From assembly GCA_015057715.1 (NCBI GenBank), contig SVDS01000035.1, forward strand, positions 1 to 37,942: a stretch of DNA of 37,942 nucleotides, written 5' to 3'. Within the stretch, counting starts at the first letter, position 1, and every line of letters begins with the position of its first letter. Of the stretch, positions 17,718-26,514 are shown in pieces. The notes under the pieces were generated by a model. That model ran no database searches. It was not told the DNA's origin and saw only the letters and a program-made list of their open reading frames with translations. The position numbers and the translations under genes were made by a program. The DNA is from Paenibacillaceae bacterium. Lineage in GTDB: Bacteria; Bacillota; Clostridia; Lachnospirales; Lachnospiraceae.

Positions 17718-19229
17718 CTATAAAAGAGGTGAGAGAAGTCTGCTGCCCTGTTCCTTAATCCGAATGAAGATACTTCTGGCTTCATATCTCTCTGGTGTAA
17801 TCTCTTCACATACCTTTAAATCTTCCAGGAATAACTCTTCTAATTTTCTGGTAGTCTCTTCATCATAGATTACTGCATTGACTTCAAAATTCAGTTCAAA
17901 GCTGCGGATATCCATATTGGCAGTCCCATAGGAACTGACTTTTCCGTCTGTCATTACTCCCTTTGAATGAAGAAATCCATTTTCATAGGTATAGCATCTG
18001 GCTCCTTCGGATAAAAGATCTCCCACGTAGGAATAGGTGGCCCAGTAAACAAAGGGATGGTCCGGTTTGCATGGTATCATGAGCCTGACATCAACGCCTG
18101 ACCTGGCAGCCACCCTGAGCGCAGAAAGGACCGCATCATCGGGTACAAAATAGGGAGTCTGTATATAGATATGATGCTTTGCTTTTGAGAACAGCCGGAT
18201 ATAATTATCCCGGATCTGTCTGCTTCTGGCGTCAGGACCACTTGCAATAATCTGAATACCAAGTTTTTTTTCTACCTGATTGATATCCACTACTCCCATA
18301 TTATAAAGACAGGCTTCATCTTCGTCTTCACAGAAGTAAGTCATGTTTTTAAATAAGTTTTCTCCAACTGCATAATTCCAGTCCAGAGAAAAACGGATCT
18401 GAAGGCTTAAAACAGACCCACCCTGAAGTTTTAAATGAGTATCCCTCCAGTAACCAAATTTAGGGTCTTTGGAAATGTATTCTCTTCCTATATTGAATCC
18501 GCCCACATAACCAATCCGGTTATCAATCACAACAATTTTTCTGTGATTTCTATAGTTAATACGCAGGTGCAGCCTTCCAAGCACTGGCGGGAAGAAGATA
18601 CCTACCTTAACACCGCTTTCCTTTAAAATGTCCCATTTTGATTTGCGCATGAACCTTCCACCCATACCGTCACAGAGAATCCGGACTTCTACACCAGCCT
18701 TTGCCCGTTCAATTAATATGGGAATGATGGAGTCAAACAGCTCATCATTCTTAATAATATAATACTGCAGATGGATAAACCGGGTTGCTTTTGAAAGTTC
18801 TTCCCTGAGATCCTGAAATTTTTTCTCTCCATCGGTAAAAATTTCTACTGTATTATCAACGGTCAGAACGGAACCTGAGGTTTCTAAATTGTACATGACC
18901 AGATCGGAATAATCCCTTGCAAGGGAAGAATCCAGCCCGATATCATGACTTTTTAAAAACTCCTCCTGATTTCTGGCAGAGTAACGCATCCGGTCCTCCA
19001 CTTCCTTAACCCGGAACATCTTACCTTTTCTCATATCCTGCCCAAGTATAAGATAAAAGAGAAATCCGAATACGGGAATAAAATACAACGCTAAAAGCCA
19101 GGTCCAGACTGCCTTGGGATCCCTCCTTTGAAAAAAAACAATGATAACAGAAAGAATCAGGTTTATATAGATTAAATGATCCATGAGCCATTTCCAGACT
19201 GCTATGCTCTGATTCCAGACAGATTCCAT
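17718..19229 (-). CDS. cls: Cardiolipin synthase
   Basis: The protein has 503 residues from ATG 19229, which has AAGGAGGG seven bases upstream; an in-frame ATG at 19265 has none. Two N-terminal membrane helices (about 13-32 and 40-62, the latter WTWLLALYFIPVFGFLFYLILGQ split over the PLDc_N domain) precede two phospholipase-D motifs. The first is HLRINYRNHRKIVVID with GGFNIG, the second FLHSKGVMTDGKVSSYGTANMD. It joins two phosphatidylglycerol molecules into cardiolipin and glycerol at the membrane. The length matches bacterial Cls. A weak promoter (TTGCAG-17-TATTAG) and a short inverted repeat lie in the 190 bp upstream. Confidence 0.95.
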   Translation of the reverse strand: MESVWNQSIAVWKWLMDHLIYINLILSVIIVFFQRRDPKAVWTWLLALYFIPVFGFLFYLILGQDMRKGKMFRVKEVEDRMRYSARNQEEFLKSHDIGLDSSLARDYSDLVMYNLETSGSVLTVDNTVEIFTDGEKKFQDLREELSKATRFIHLQYYIIKNDELFDSIIPILIERAKAGVEVRILCDGMGGRFMRKSKWDILKESGVKVGIFFPPVLGRLHLRINYRNHRKIVVIDNRIGYVGGFNIGREYISKDPKFGYWRDTHLKLQGGSVLSLQIRFSLDWNYAVGENLFKNMTYFCEDEDEACLYNMGVVDINQVEKKLGIQIIASGPDARSRQIRDNYIRLFSKAKHHIYIQTPYFVPDDAVLSALRVAARSGVDVRLMIPCKPDHPFVYWATYSYVGDLLSEGARCYTYENGFLHSKGVMTDGKVSSYGTANMDIRSFELNFEVNAVIYDEETTRKLEELFLEDLKVCEEITPERYEARSIFIRIKEQGSRLLSPLL

Positions 19230-19274
19230 ATTAAATCCCTCCTTTCTCTTTCTAACCGGTTTCATCGTTCTAAG

Positions 19275-19299
19275 TGTTTCACACTTTCTACATGAAACA
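19275..19299. repeat. Inverted repeat upstream of cls
   Basis: Seven-base arms TGTTTCA (19275-19281) and TGAAACA (19293-19299), with an 11-bp spacer, 45-70 bp before the cls start. It could be an operator or a leader hairpin; the rest of 19230-19376 shows nothing else clear. Confidence 0.4.
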
Positions 19300-19376
19300 G
19301 TTTTCCTATTTTCTGCTCTTTCATTCTAATAATTTTATGGTGTGACTGCTGCAAATAGTCTCAAATCTATTTTCCA

Positions 19377-19408
19377 AAAAGGGTCCCCGCAGCTGCGACG
19401 ACCCTTTT
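19377..19408 (-). terminator. Rho-independent terminator after the DUF4250 gene
   Basis: Arms AAAAGGGTC (19377-19385) and GACCCTTTT (19400-19408) pair over nine bases, with a small CGCAGCTGCG palindrome inside the loop. On the minus strand the stem ends in a short U-run, 14 nt after the DUF4250 stop. Confidence 0.7.
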
Positions 19409-19421
19409 GTATCCATTTCAT

Positions 19422-19601
19422 TTACAAAAACTGATTTTTTTCATTGTCGTACCGGTAATCAATGGAGGCCAGTGACTTTACAATCTCTTCTTCCTCAATT
19501 CCCAGGCTCAGACAGCACTCACTTAAAGATGGATAATAATCTCTCAGCTGAGTATTCATGTAACTGAGCAGCATAACCGGATCTTTGGGTATATTAGCCA
19601 T
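19422..19601 (-). CDS. DUF4250 domain-containing small protein
   Basis: The protein has 59 residues and is easily missed because of its size. It starts MANIPKDPVMLLSYMNTQLR and ends DYRYDNEKNQFL, which matches the DUF4250 pattern of ~55-60 residue proteins found in Lachnospiraceae and other gut Firmicutes. CAGGAGA lies seven bases before ATG 19601, and a terminator follows its stop. It is acidic in the middle (EEEEI), has two adjacent Cys (CC at 29-30) and no membrane segment. Function unknown. It is divergent from the asparaginase gene and separated from cls by its terminator, so it is probably monocistronic. Confidence 0.85.
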   Translation of the reverse strand: MANIPKDPVMLLSYMNTQLRDYYPSLSECCLSLGIEEEEIVKSLASIDYRYDNEKNQFL

Positions 19602-19689
19602 TCTATTATCTCCTGCAACTGTTTGTCCCTCATTTTAGCATAGATTTCTTTTATTTTCAAGAAATGCTCTATACGAATGGAAAAAGAAA

Positions 19690-19698
19690 TGCTACAAT
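19690..19698 (+). promoter_or_regulatory. Putative extended -10 promoter of the asparaginase gene
   Basis: TGC-TACAAT (TG-n-TACAAT, -10 at 19693-19698) lies 31 nt before the ATG at 19730. No clear -35 is present. It is the only good candidate in the divergent 128-bp gap to the DUF4250 start. Confidence 0.4.
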
Positions 19699-19729
19699 CA
19701 GGTTCATAATTCATCAGGAGGTATTTCAA

Positions 19730-20752
19730 ATGAAAAAAATAATGATGCTGGGAACCGGTGGTACGATTGCATGCAAAAGAGGAGATTCTGGTTTAAAGCC
19801 CCTTCTGACTTCAGACGAACTTCTCTCCTATGTTCCCGATGCGACAGATTTCTGTCATGTGGACAGTCTTCAGATATTCAATATAGACAGCACCAATATG
19901 CAGCCAAAACACTGGCTGGTAATTGCAAAAGCCATTGAAGAGCATTACGATAATTATGACGGCTTTGTCATCTGCCACGGCACAGATACCATGGCATACA
20001 CAGCAGCGGCCCTTTCTTATCTGGTGCAGAACTCCCCAAAGCCCATTGTAATAACTGGTGCCCAAAAACCCATTGACATGGAAAATACAGATGCAAGAAC
20101 TAATTTATCTGACAGCCTCCGTTTTGCCAGTGATGACCGTTCCCATGATGTAAACATCGTTTTTGATGGAAAGGTTATTTCCGGTACAAGAGGAAAAAAG
20201 GCACGGACCAAAAGCTACAACGCATTTTCCAGCATTAATTTTCCCTATATTGCTACAATTCAGGATGGACATGTGATTTTTTATCTGGATGACAAAAAAA
20301 ATAACCGTTTTGGAAGTCCCATGTTTTATCATAAGCTGAATTTTGACGTGGCACTTTTAAAGCTGATTCCCTCCATGGGTGCAGATGTTCTGGATTATAT
20401 GGCAGAGCATTACGATGCAGTTATTATTGAATCCTTTGGTGTAGGCGGTCTGCCCTCCTATGATACCGGTGATTTTCATAAGGCCATTGAAAAATGGATT
20501 TCTCTTGGAAAAACCGTGGTTATGACCACCCAGGTAACCAATGAAGGCAGCAATATGTCCGTTTACGAAGTTGGGCATTCCATTAAGAAAGAATTCGGAC
20601 TTCTGGAAGCATACGATATGACCCTGGAGGCCACAGTAACAAAACTCATGTGGATTCTCGGAAAAACAACAGATCCAAAGGAGATACGGGATAGCTTTTA
20701 TCATACCGTTAACAGAGATATTCTGTGGACCCTGCCAAATACCAATTCATAA
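19730..20752 (+). CDS. ansA: Type I L-asparaginase
   Basis: The protein has 340 residues from ATG 19730, with CAGGAGG eight bases upstream; the frame extends back to 19664 but without a ribosome site. It hydrolyses L-asparagine to aspartate and ammonia. The first catalytic threonine lies in MMLGTGGTIACKR (Thr12) and the second block is CHGTDTMAY (Thr85-Asp86). TGAQKPI supplies the catalytic lysine region. There is no signal peptide, consistent with the cytoplasmic type I (AnsA-like) enzyme rather than secreted type II. The C-terminal domain has the usual IESFGVGGLPS and TTQVTNEGS motifs. It stands alone between a divergent DUF4250 gene and convergent clpB. Confidence 0.93.
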   Translation: MKKIMMLGTGGTIACKRGDSGLKPLLTSDELLSYVPDATDFCHVDSLQIFNIDSTNMQPKHWLVIAKAIEEHYDNYDGFVICHGTDTMAYTAAALSYLVQNSPKPIVITGAQKPIDMENTDARTNLSDSLRFASDDRSHDVNIVFDGKVISGTRGKKARTKSYNAFSSINFPYIATIQDGHVIFYLDDKKNNRFGSPMFYHKLNFDVALLKLIPSMGADVLDYMAEHYDAVIIESFGVGGLPSYDTGDFHKAIEKWISLGKTVVMTTQVTNEGSNMSVYEVGHSIKKEFGLLEAYDMTLEATVTKLMWILGKTTDPKEIRDSFYHTVNRDILWTLPNTNS

Positions 20753-20765
20753 AATACCAGCACAA

Positions 20766-20797
20766 AGGGGAGCCCTGACACGGACCCCCCTGTTTTT
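20766..20797 (+). terminator. Terminator between ansA and clpB (convergent)
   Basis: AGGGG (20766-20770) pairs with CCCCT (20787-20791), with a 16-nt loop, followed by a run of seven T from 20793. The plus direction is better; the minus-side tail (TTTGTG) is weak. The stem is short, so confidence is moderate. Confidence 0.5.
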
Positions 20798-23386
20798 TTA
20801 CTCCAGATAAGCAATCAGTTTATCCCCTTCTTCTGAAACATCAATCACAATGGTACTTCCTGTATGGATCTCGTCTCCAAGAATCACCCTTGCCGCAAGA
20901 GTCTCCACATGTTTTTGCAGATACCGTTTTAACGGTCTGGCTCCATATACCGGATCATACCCCTGCTCCACTACAAATTCCCCCGCCTGGTCTGTCAGTT
21001 CAATCTTTATTTCACGATCCTCCAGCCTTCGGTTTAAATCCTTCATGAGCAGGCTTACTATACCGGAAATGTTACTCTTATCCAGTGGCTTGAACAGAAT
21101 GATTTCGTCCAGACGGTTTAAAAATTCGGGTCTGAAATGGGATCTTAAATCACCCATTACCATCTCTTCTGCCGCTTCTGTAATATTCCCATTACTGTCT
21201 ATCCCTGTAAGAAGATACTGGGAACCGATATTGGATGTCATAATGATAATGGTGTTTTTAAAGTCAACCGTCTTTCCGGTGGAATCGGTAATCCGTCCAT
21301 CATCAAGAACCTGTAAAAGCACATTGAACACATCCGGATGAGCTTTTTCCACTTCGTCAAACAGCACCACGGAATACGGCTTTCTCCGTACTGCTTCAGT
21401 CAGCTGTCCGCCCTCATCGTAACCTACATATCCGGGAGGAGCTCCAATCAGTCTGGATACGGAATGTTTTTCCATATACTCACTCATGTCAATTCTCACA
21501 ATGTTGTTCTCTTCATCGAACAGACTCTCTGCAAGCGCCTTGGCAAGTTCTGTTTTTCCCACACCGGTAGGGCCTAAAAAGAGGAAGGAACCAATGGGTT
21601 TCGTCGGATCTTTTATTCCAGCCTTGGATCTGATGATTGCTTCCGTCACCTTTAGAACAGCTTCTTCCTGCCCAATCACTCTCTTATGAAGTTCCTGATC
21701 CAGATGAAGCGTCTTGTTTCTCTCACTCTCCGTCAGACGGGCAACCGGGATTCCTGTCCATTTGGATACAATTCTTGCAATCTCATCTTCTGTTACACTT
21801 TCCCGTACCAGGCTTAAATCCTGATTTTTCACCCGCTCCTCTTCCTCTGCCAGTTCTTTCTGAAGCTGGGGTAATCTGCCGTACTGAAGCTCTGCAGCAC
21901 GGTTTAAGTCGTATTTCTGCTGAGCTGTCTGGATCTCCCTGTTAAGGTTTTCAATCTCTTCTCTTAAGGAGGAAAGACGTTCTACCGATGCCTTCTCATT
22001 CTCCCACTGAGCCTTTTGTGAGGCAAATTCATCATGAAGCTCTGCCAGCTCCTGCTGCAGCTCTGCCAGACGGTCCTGGCTTAAGCGGTCTGTTTCTTTT
22101 TTTAAGGCAGCCTCTTCTATCTCCATCTGCATGATCCGCCTTGACAGCTCGTCAAGCTCAGCCGGCATGGAATCCAGTTCAGTCTTAATCATGGCGCATG
22201 CCTCATCTACCAGGTCAATGGCCTTATCCGGAAGAAAACGCTCACTGATATAACGATCAGAAAGGGTGGCTGCAGATACCAGAGCAGAGTCTGTGATCTT
22301 CACTCCGTGATAAACCTCGTACCGCTCCTTTAATCCTCTTAAAATAGAAATCGTATCTTCTACAGTCGGCTCATCTACCATAACCGGCTGAAATCTCCGT
22401 TCCAGCGCCTGGTCTTTTTCAATATACTGGCGGTATTCATCCAATGTGGTGGCACCGATGCAATGAAGCTCTCCTCTGGCAAGCATGGGTTTTAGCATAT
22501 TGCCTGCATCCATGGAGCCTTCCGTCTTTCCTGCTCCAACAATGGTATGAAGCTCATCAATAAACAGGATGATCTGGCCGTCGCTTTTTTTCACCTCATC
22601 AAGAACCGCCTTTAAACGCTCTTCAAATTCACCCCGGTACTTTGCGCCTGCAAGCAAAGCACCCATATCAAGTGCAAACAGTCTTTTATCTTTTAAGCCA
22701 TCGGGCACATCACCTCTTACAATTCTCTGAGCCAGCCCTTCCACAACTGCGGTCTTACCAACCCCCGGCTCTCCGATTAATACCGGGTTATTCTTGGTCT
22801 TCCTGGACAGAATCCGGACTACATTACGGATTTCGCTGTCTCTGCCGATGACTGGATCCAGTTTCTGATCTCTGGCTCTTTCTACCAGATCATACCCATA
22901 CTTTGTCAGCGTATCGTAGGTTGCCTCGGGATTATCACTTACAACTCTCTGGTTGCCTCTTACTGTGGATAATGCCGTTAAAAAATTCTCTCTTGTGATG
23001 CCATAGCTGCGAAACAGTTCTTTTAATGCCTTTGATGGCTGTTTTAACATGGCAAGGAATAAATGCTCAACCGAAACATACTCGTCTCCCATTCCCTTTG
23101 CCTCATCCTCTGCACTGATTAAAACCTTATTTAAATCATTACTGATGTAAAGCTGTCCGCCGCTTACTTTAGGAAGCTTTTGGATTGCCCCTGCAGCTTC
23201 ATCAAGAAATAACTCTTTTTGTATGTTCATCTTGGTGATCAGTTTTAAAATCAGGCTGTCTTCAATGGTAAGAAGGCTGTACAGCATATGTTCCTGTTCA
23301 ATCTGCTGGTTTCCGTATTCATACGCAAGCTTTTCGCAGTTCTTCACAGCCTCCATGGACTTCTGTGTAAATTTATTAATGTTCAC
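20798..23386 (-). CDS. clpB: ATP-dependent chaperone ClpB (disaggregase)
   Basis: The protein has 862 residues, the normal full length. The start is GTG 23386, with AAAGGAGG eight bases upstream. The N-terminal double Clp domain (about 1-145) precedes the first AAA+ module (Walker [10 protein letters not shown], Walker [11 protein letters not shown]). The long coiled-coil middle domain (about 405-525, rich in Glu/Leu) distinguishes ClpB from ClpA/ClpC. The second AAA+ module has GPTGVGKTE and [14 protein letters not shown]. Pore loops are KYRGEFE and GYVGYDEGG. There is no ClpP-binding IGF loop, as expected. It rescues aggregated proteins with DnaK. It is monocistronic, with a consensus promoter overlapped by an inverted repeat. 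Confidence 0.97.
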   Translation of the reverse strand: MNINKFTQKSMEAVKNCEKLAYEYGNQQIEQEHMLYSLLTIEDSLILKLITKMNIQKELFLDEAAGAIQKLPKVSGGQLYISNDLNKVLISAEDEAKGMGDEYVSVEHLFLAMLKQPSKALKELFRSYGITRENFLTALSTVRGNQRVVSDNPEATYDTLTKYGYDLVERARDQKLDPVIGRDSEIRNVVRILSRKTKNNPVLIGEPGVGKTAVVEGLAQRIVRGDVPDGLKDKRLFALDMGALLAGAKYRGEFEERLKAVLDEVKKSDGQIILFIDELHTIVGAGKTEGSMDAGNMLKPMLARGELHCIGATTLDEYRQYIEKDQALERRFQPVMVDEPTVEDTISILRGLKERYEVYHGVKITDSALVSAATLSDRYISERFLPDKAIDLVDEACAMIKTELDSMPAELDELSRRIMQMEIEEAALKKETDRLSQDRLAELQQELAELHDEFASQKAQWENEKASVERLSSLREEIENLNREIQTAQQKYDLNRAAELQYGRLPQLQKELAEEEERVKNQDLSLVRESVTEDEIARIVSKWTGIPVARLTESERNKTLHLDQELHKRVIGQEEAVLKVTEAIIRSKAGIKDPTKPIGSFLFLGPTGVGKTELAKALAESLFDEENNIVRIDMSEYMEKHSVSRLIGAPPGYVGYDEGGQLTEAVRRKPYSVVLFDEVEKAHPDVFNVLLQVLDDGRITDSTGKTVDFKNTIIIMTSNIGSQYLLTGIDSNGNITEAAEEMVMGDLRSHFRPEFLNRLDEIILFKPLDKSNISGIVSLLMKDLNRRLEDREIKIELTDQAGEFVVEQGYDPVYGARPLKRYLQKHVETLAARVILGDEIHTGSTIVIDVSEEGDKLIAYLE

Positions 23387-23426
23387 GGCAATTTCCTCCT
23401 TTATCCGGCTCTATGCAAACATTACA

Positions 23427-23457
23427 GCGTTTGTTCTATATGTAATATAACAAACGC
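23427..23457. promoter_or_regulatory. Operator-like inverted repeat across the clpB -10 box
   Basis: Perfect 9-bp arms, GCGTTTGTT (23427-23435) and AACAAACGC (23449-23457), with a 13-bp AT-rich spacer that contains the -10 box. Predicted transcription starts inside the element, so it cannot act as a complete RNA hairpin and is better read as a DNA repressor site. It does not match CIRCE (HrcA) or the CtsR heptad repeat. Confidence 0.65.
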
Positions 23458-23472
23458 ATCCGAAAGTGTCAA
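23444..23472 (-). promoter_or_regulatory. Sigma-A promoter of clpB
   Basis: On the minus strand a consensus TTGACA (23467-23472), 17-nt spacer and TATATT (23444-23449). Start predicted near 23437, leaving a ~50-nt leader. Confidence 0.8.
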
Positions 23473-23530
23473 GATACTTTTGATTAAATTTATGATTTAT
23501 AAATAATATCTTACAGTTTCCTTTCCCTCA

Positions 23531-23559
23531 TTGTTTTTTCTCAAGGGTTCGCTTATAAT
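23531..23559 (+). promoter_or_regulatory. Sigma-A promoter of the cell-wall-binding-repeat gene
   Basis: TTGTTT (23531-23536), 17-nt spacer, TATAAT (23554-23559). Start predicted near 23566, with a ~34-nt leader containing the ribosome site. Confidence 0.65.
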
Positions 23560-23599
23560 CGATTCATACAATCTCTGGTAGAACCGGAAGGAGGAGAAT

Positions 23600-24145
23600 A
23601 TGAACGACAGACGCCGCTTTTTTTTGGCCCCTGCCATTCGCCTGGCAGCCGCCGCACTTTTTTCCATCTGGTTTGCTACATACGGTGCAGACCCTTTTAT
23701 CAGCTATGCCCATACAAAAGATGAATCCATTTATATCTCCGGAAACTGGGTGAAAGATGACGCCGGCTGGCGCTATTTTAACCAGTGGAATTCCAAATAT
23801 CCCGCCGGACAGTGGATTGAATATCAGGGTAATTCCTATTATTTTATGGATAATGGATACATGGCCACTGGCTGGCGTTATTTAAACAGCCATTGGTATT
23901 ACTTTAATCGGGAAGAAGGAAGTACACAGGGAGCCATGGTAACCGGATGGATTCGTGACTCTCATAATAATAGCACCTTTTATACAAACCAGATAGGGAT
24001 TATGGTAACCGGATGGCACAAGATTGATGCTCACTGGTACTACTTTAATCCGGGTCCGGATGGTGTTGTGGGGCAGATGGCAGTCAGCCGGGTGATTGAT
24101 GGCTCTTATGTGAATGCAGACGGGAAGATGAATGAAAATTGTTAA
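23600..24145 (+). CDS. Secreted protein with cell-wall/glucan-binding (CW/YG-type) repeats
   Basis: The protein has 181 residues; AAGGAGGAG lies directly before ATG 23600. A signal peptide is likely (basic NDRRRFF start, hydrophobic ~14-28, possible cleavage after SYA near residue 37). The rest consists of about five aromatic repeats of the choline/glucan-binding type: GNWVKDDAGWRYFN, GQWIEYQGNSYYFMDNGYMATGWRYL, HWYYFN...GAMVTGWI, TFYTNQIGIMVTGWH and HWYYFNPGPDG. There is no enzyme domain, LPXTG or membrane anchor, so it is an orphan binding module that may attach non-covalently to wall polymers. Its own promoter and a downstream terminator make it monocistronic. Ligand unknown. Confidence 0.85.
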   Translation: MNDRRRFFLAPAIRLAAAALFSIWFATYGADPFISYAHTKDESIYISGNWVKDDAGWRYFNQWNSKYPAGQWIEYQGNSYYFMDNGYMATGWRYLNSHWYYFNREEGSTQGAMVTGWIRDSHNNSTFYTNQIGIMVTGWHKIDAHWYYFNPGPDGVVGQMAVSRVIDGSYVNADGKMNENC

Positions 24146-24185
24146 AAAGGACAGTGCCGTTAAGAAACGGACACTGCCCTTTTTT
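24144..24185. terminator. Bidirectional terminator shared by the binding-repeat and MATE genes
   Basis: AAAAAGGACAGTGCCGT (24144-24160) pairs with ACGGACACTGCCCTTTTT (24167-24184), with one mismatch and one bulge. The right side ends in six T for the plus gene and the left side in A5, read as U5 for the minus gene. The minus-strand half lies inside the MATE coding end, so the last eight codons and stop of that gene form one arm and loop. Confidence 0.85.
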
Positions 24186-25482
24186 CAATTCCACGAAACC
24201 TCAGTGCAAATACGATTGCACGGAAAAACCAGTCAATAAACATTCCATACCAGATCCCCATTACACCCATATTCATGACCTGTACAAAAAAATACGCAGA
24301 TGCGATCCGAAAGAGCCACATAGAGAAAACTGAAACTGCCATGGTAAATTTAGAATCCATAGAAGCTCTTAATGAATATGGAACAGTAAATGCTATGGGC
24401 CATACAATCATAGCATAGCTGTGTGCCTCGATCATCTGTACAGAAATCTTAGCCGCTTCGGCAGAAAGTTTATAAATGGAAACAAGCTGATTGGAAAAAA
24501 GGATCATGATCCCACACAGTACCACAAGAATCCCGTAATTAACCACTACCAGACGTCTTGTATACTGCTTAGCCTGCTTTCTTTCACCTGCTCCCACACA
24601 CTGGCCCACGATGGTAATCAGTCCAAGCCCGATGGCATTGCCCGGCAGATATAGCAGCGTTACAAGATTGGAGGCTACTGCATAGCTTGCAATCGCCGCT
24701 GTACCCAACGACGAAACAAGGCTTTGCAGTGCAATCTTACCAAACTGGAACATCCCGTTCTCCAGCCCATTGGGAATACCGACGGACAGAATGTTTTTTA
24801 TCATATGGATATCAGGTTTTAATTCATCAAGCCGCTTTATCCTCACTGTATTATCTGGATTCTGAATCAGATAAAACATCATGACTGCCGCTACGATACG
24901 GCTTGCAAGCGTGGGAAACGCCACTCCTGCCACTCCCATATGAAGTCCAAATACACAGATAGCATTGCCTGCAATATTTATTGTGTTCATCACCATGGAT
25001 ACCACCATGGAAACTTTGGAGTTCCCCATAGAACGAAACAGCGCTGCACAGGAATTATAAATGGCCATGAAGGGATAGGATAACGCAGTAATTCTAAAAT
25101 ATATCACTGCATCATTCATGACCTGTGTTTCCACATTTCCAAATATTGATGCCAGTAAAAGCCTGTTTCCGATCAAGGCGATCATGGATACCGCCAGTGA
25201 TAATACTGTGGTCACCCCTATGAGCTGGCCTGCTGCCTTACATGCATTTTCTGACTGCTTTTTCCCCAGATACTGTGCTGAGATAACAGCGCCTCCGGTA
25301 GCCAGGGCAGATAAAATCTGTAGAATCAGTATGCTGATGGAGTCAACAAGGGAAACCCCCGACACAGCTGCTTCCCCCACTGCCGCCACCATGATCACAT
25401 CTGCCATCCCTACTAAAACTGACAGAATCTGCTCCACTATCAAAGGAGCCAGCAGACGCGTCAAATCTTTTTTATTAAACAT
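24160..25482 (-). CDS. MATE-family multidrug/metabolite efflux transporter
   Basis: The protein has 440 residues from ATG 25482, chosen for GAGGA seven bases upstream; an in-frame TTG at 25509 would overlap the upstream gene's stop. Twelve hydrophobic segments form two homologous halves. Family landmarks are RLLAPLIVEQILSVLVGMADVIMVAAVGEAAVSG at the N-terminus (split here by position, residues ~7-40), ATGGAVISAQYLG, and in the second half SNLVTLLYLPGNAIGLGLITIVGQCVGAGE. It exports cationic or aromatic compounds by Na+ or H+ antiport. It lies 19 nt after the oxidoreductase gene and probably shares its promoter. Substrate unknown. Its 3' end is part of a terminator hairpin. Confidence 0.92.
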   Translation of the reverse strand: MFNKKDLTRLLAPLIVEQILSVLVGMADVIMVAAVGEAAVSGVSLVDSISILILQILSALATGGAVISAQYLGKKQSENACKAAGQLIGVTTVLSLAVSMIALIGNRLLLASIFGNVETQVMNDAVIYFRITALSYPFMAIYNSCAALFRSMGNSKVSMVVSMVMNTINIAGNAICVFGLHMGVAGVAFPTLASRIVAAVMMFYLIQNPDNTVRIKRLDELKPDIHMIKNILSVGIPNGLENGMFQFGKIALQSLVSSLGTAAIASYAVASNLVTLLYLPGNAIGLGLITIVGQCVGAGERKQAKQYTRRLVVVNYGILVVLCGIMILFSNQLVSIYKLSAEAAKISVQMIEAHSYAMIVWPIAFTVPYSLRASMDSKFTMAVSVFSMWLFRIASAYFFVQVMNMGVMGIWYGMFIDWFFRAIVFALRFRGIEKRAVSVS

Positions 25483-25501
25483 AACAATATCCTCATTCGT
25501 A

Positions 25502-26479
25502 TTATTCAAAGGGATAGCGGATCCCCCATTGTTTTCTCAGTTCATCCATAACCTTCATAACCTGAAGAGTCGTCTGGTGAGGCATCTGAGGGCACTGGGT
25601 CTCTCCCTGTTCAATGGCAGCTTTACTGGCCAGAACCTGATATTCATATCCGGTGATCTGTTCTGGTCTCTGATAGGAACCCACCAGCTTCCGGTCTGTA
25701 TTATATACACTAATTGATTCAAAATTATTGATGTTTTCCACAACCAGGAACCCTTTTGTTCCATAGATAATGCCCTGACGGTCAGAAAGAACCTGAATGG
25801 AACTGTTCAGTACAGCCATCTTACCGCCTGGATAAAGAAGAGTAATGCTGTTTTGGGCATCCACTCCTGTCTCCGTCTTAATTACGCTGGAGGTAATATC
25901 AGTAATCTCATCACCAAAAACAAGAGATGCAAAATTAAGAGTGTAAACTCCTACATCAAGAAGCGCTCCTCCTGCAAGCTCCGGAGCCACAATCCGGTGT
26001 TTATCTGACACCAGATAGGCCAGATTGGCAGTGAGCGTCATAGGTTCTCCGATGATACCGGAAGCAAGAACCTCCTTCAGCGTATCAGCCATAGGCATAT
26101 ACCGCACCCACATGGCTTCTGTTATCATCAGATTTTTCTCCTGAGCCAGATCAATCATCTCTTTTGCCTGGGAATAATTAGCTGCAAATGACTTTTCACA
26201 CAGAACATGCTTTCCATGTTCCAGGCAAAGTCTGGCATTGCTGCTATGCTCCGAATGGGGAGTTGCAATATAGATCAGCTGAACCTCACTGTCAGCTGCC
26301 AGCTCTTCATAGGATCCATAAGCTTTTTTTATAGAAAAACGAGCCGCAAAATCTTCTGCCTTTTCAAGGCTTCGGGAAGCAGCACCATATAAACAGATTT
26401 CAGGCATCTGAACCATAGTCTCTGCCAAAACTGATGCAATTCTACCTGTTCCCATGATTCCAACTTTCAATACTCCCAT
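25502..26479 (-). CDS. Gfo/Idh/MocA-family oxidoreductase
   Basis: The protein has 325 residues. The N-terminal Rossmann fold starts VGIMGTGRIASVLAET (GxGxxA); the family HSEHSS and EKSFAANYSQA motifs follow, with EKS replacing the commoner EKP. The C-terminal alpha/beta domain contains GGALLDVGVYTLNFASLVFG, which supplies the catalytic Asp/Tyr-type residues. Such NAD(P)-dependent enzymes act on sugars, inositols or dihydrodiols. GGAGGA precedes ATG 26479. It has its own strong promoter and is followed by the MATE gene. Substrate cannot be told from sequence. The pairing with an exporter may be functional or only transcriptional. Confidence 0.93.
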   Translation of the reverse strand: MGVLKVGIMGTGRIASVLAETMVQMPEICLYGAASRSLEKAEDFAARFSIKKAYGSYEELAADSEVQLIYIATPHSEHSSNARLCLEHGKHVLCEKSFAANYSQAKEMIDLAQEKNLMITEAMWVRYMPMADTLKEVLASGIIGEPMTLTANLAYLVSDKHRIVAPELAGGALLDVGVYTLNFASLVFGDEITDITSSVIKTETGVDAQNSITLLYPGGKMAVLNSSIQVLSDRQGIIYGTKGFLVVENINNFESISVYNTDRKLVGSYQRPEQITGYEYQVLASKAAIEQGETQCPQMPHQTTLQVMKVMDELRKQWGIRYPFE

Positions 26480-26514
26480 ATTTTATCCTCCAGCTGATTA
26501 TATTTAGTTCTATA

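Noticed and set aside
23427-23457. CIRCE or CtsR box at clpB
   Set aside because: The repeat has neither the TTAGCACTC/GAGTGCTAA arms nor the GGTCAAA tandem heptads.
25482-25509. TTG start for the MATE gene
   Set aside because: It would overlap the oxidoreductase stop; ATG 25482 has a well-placed GAGGA.
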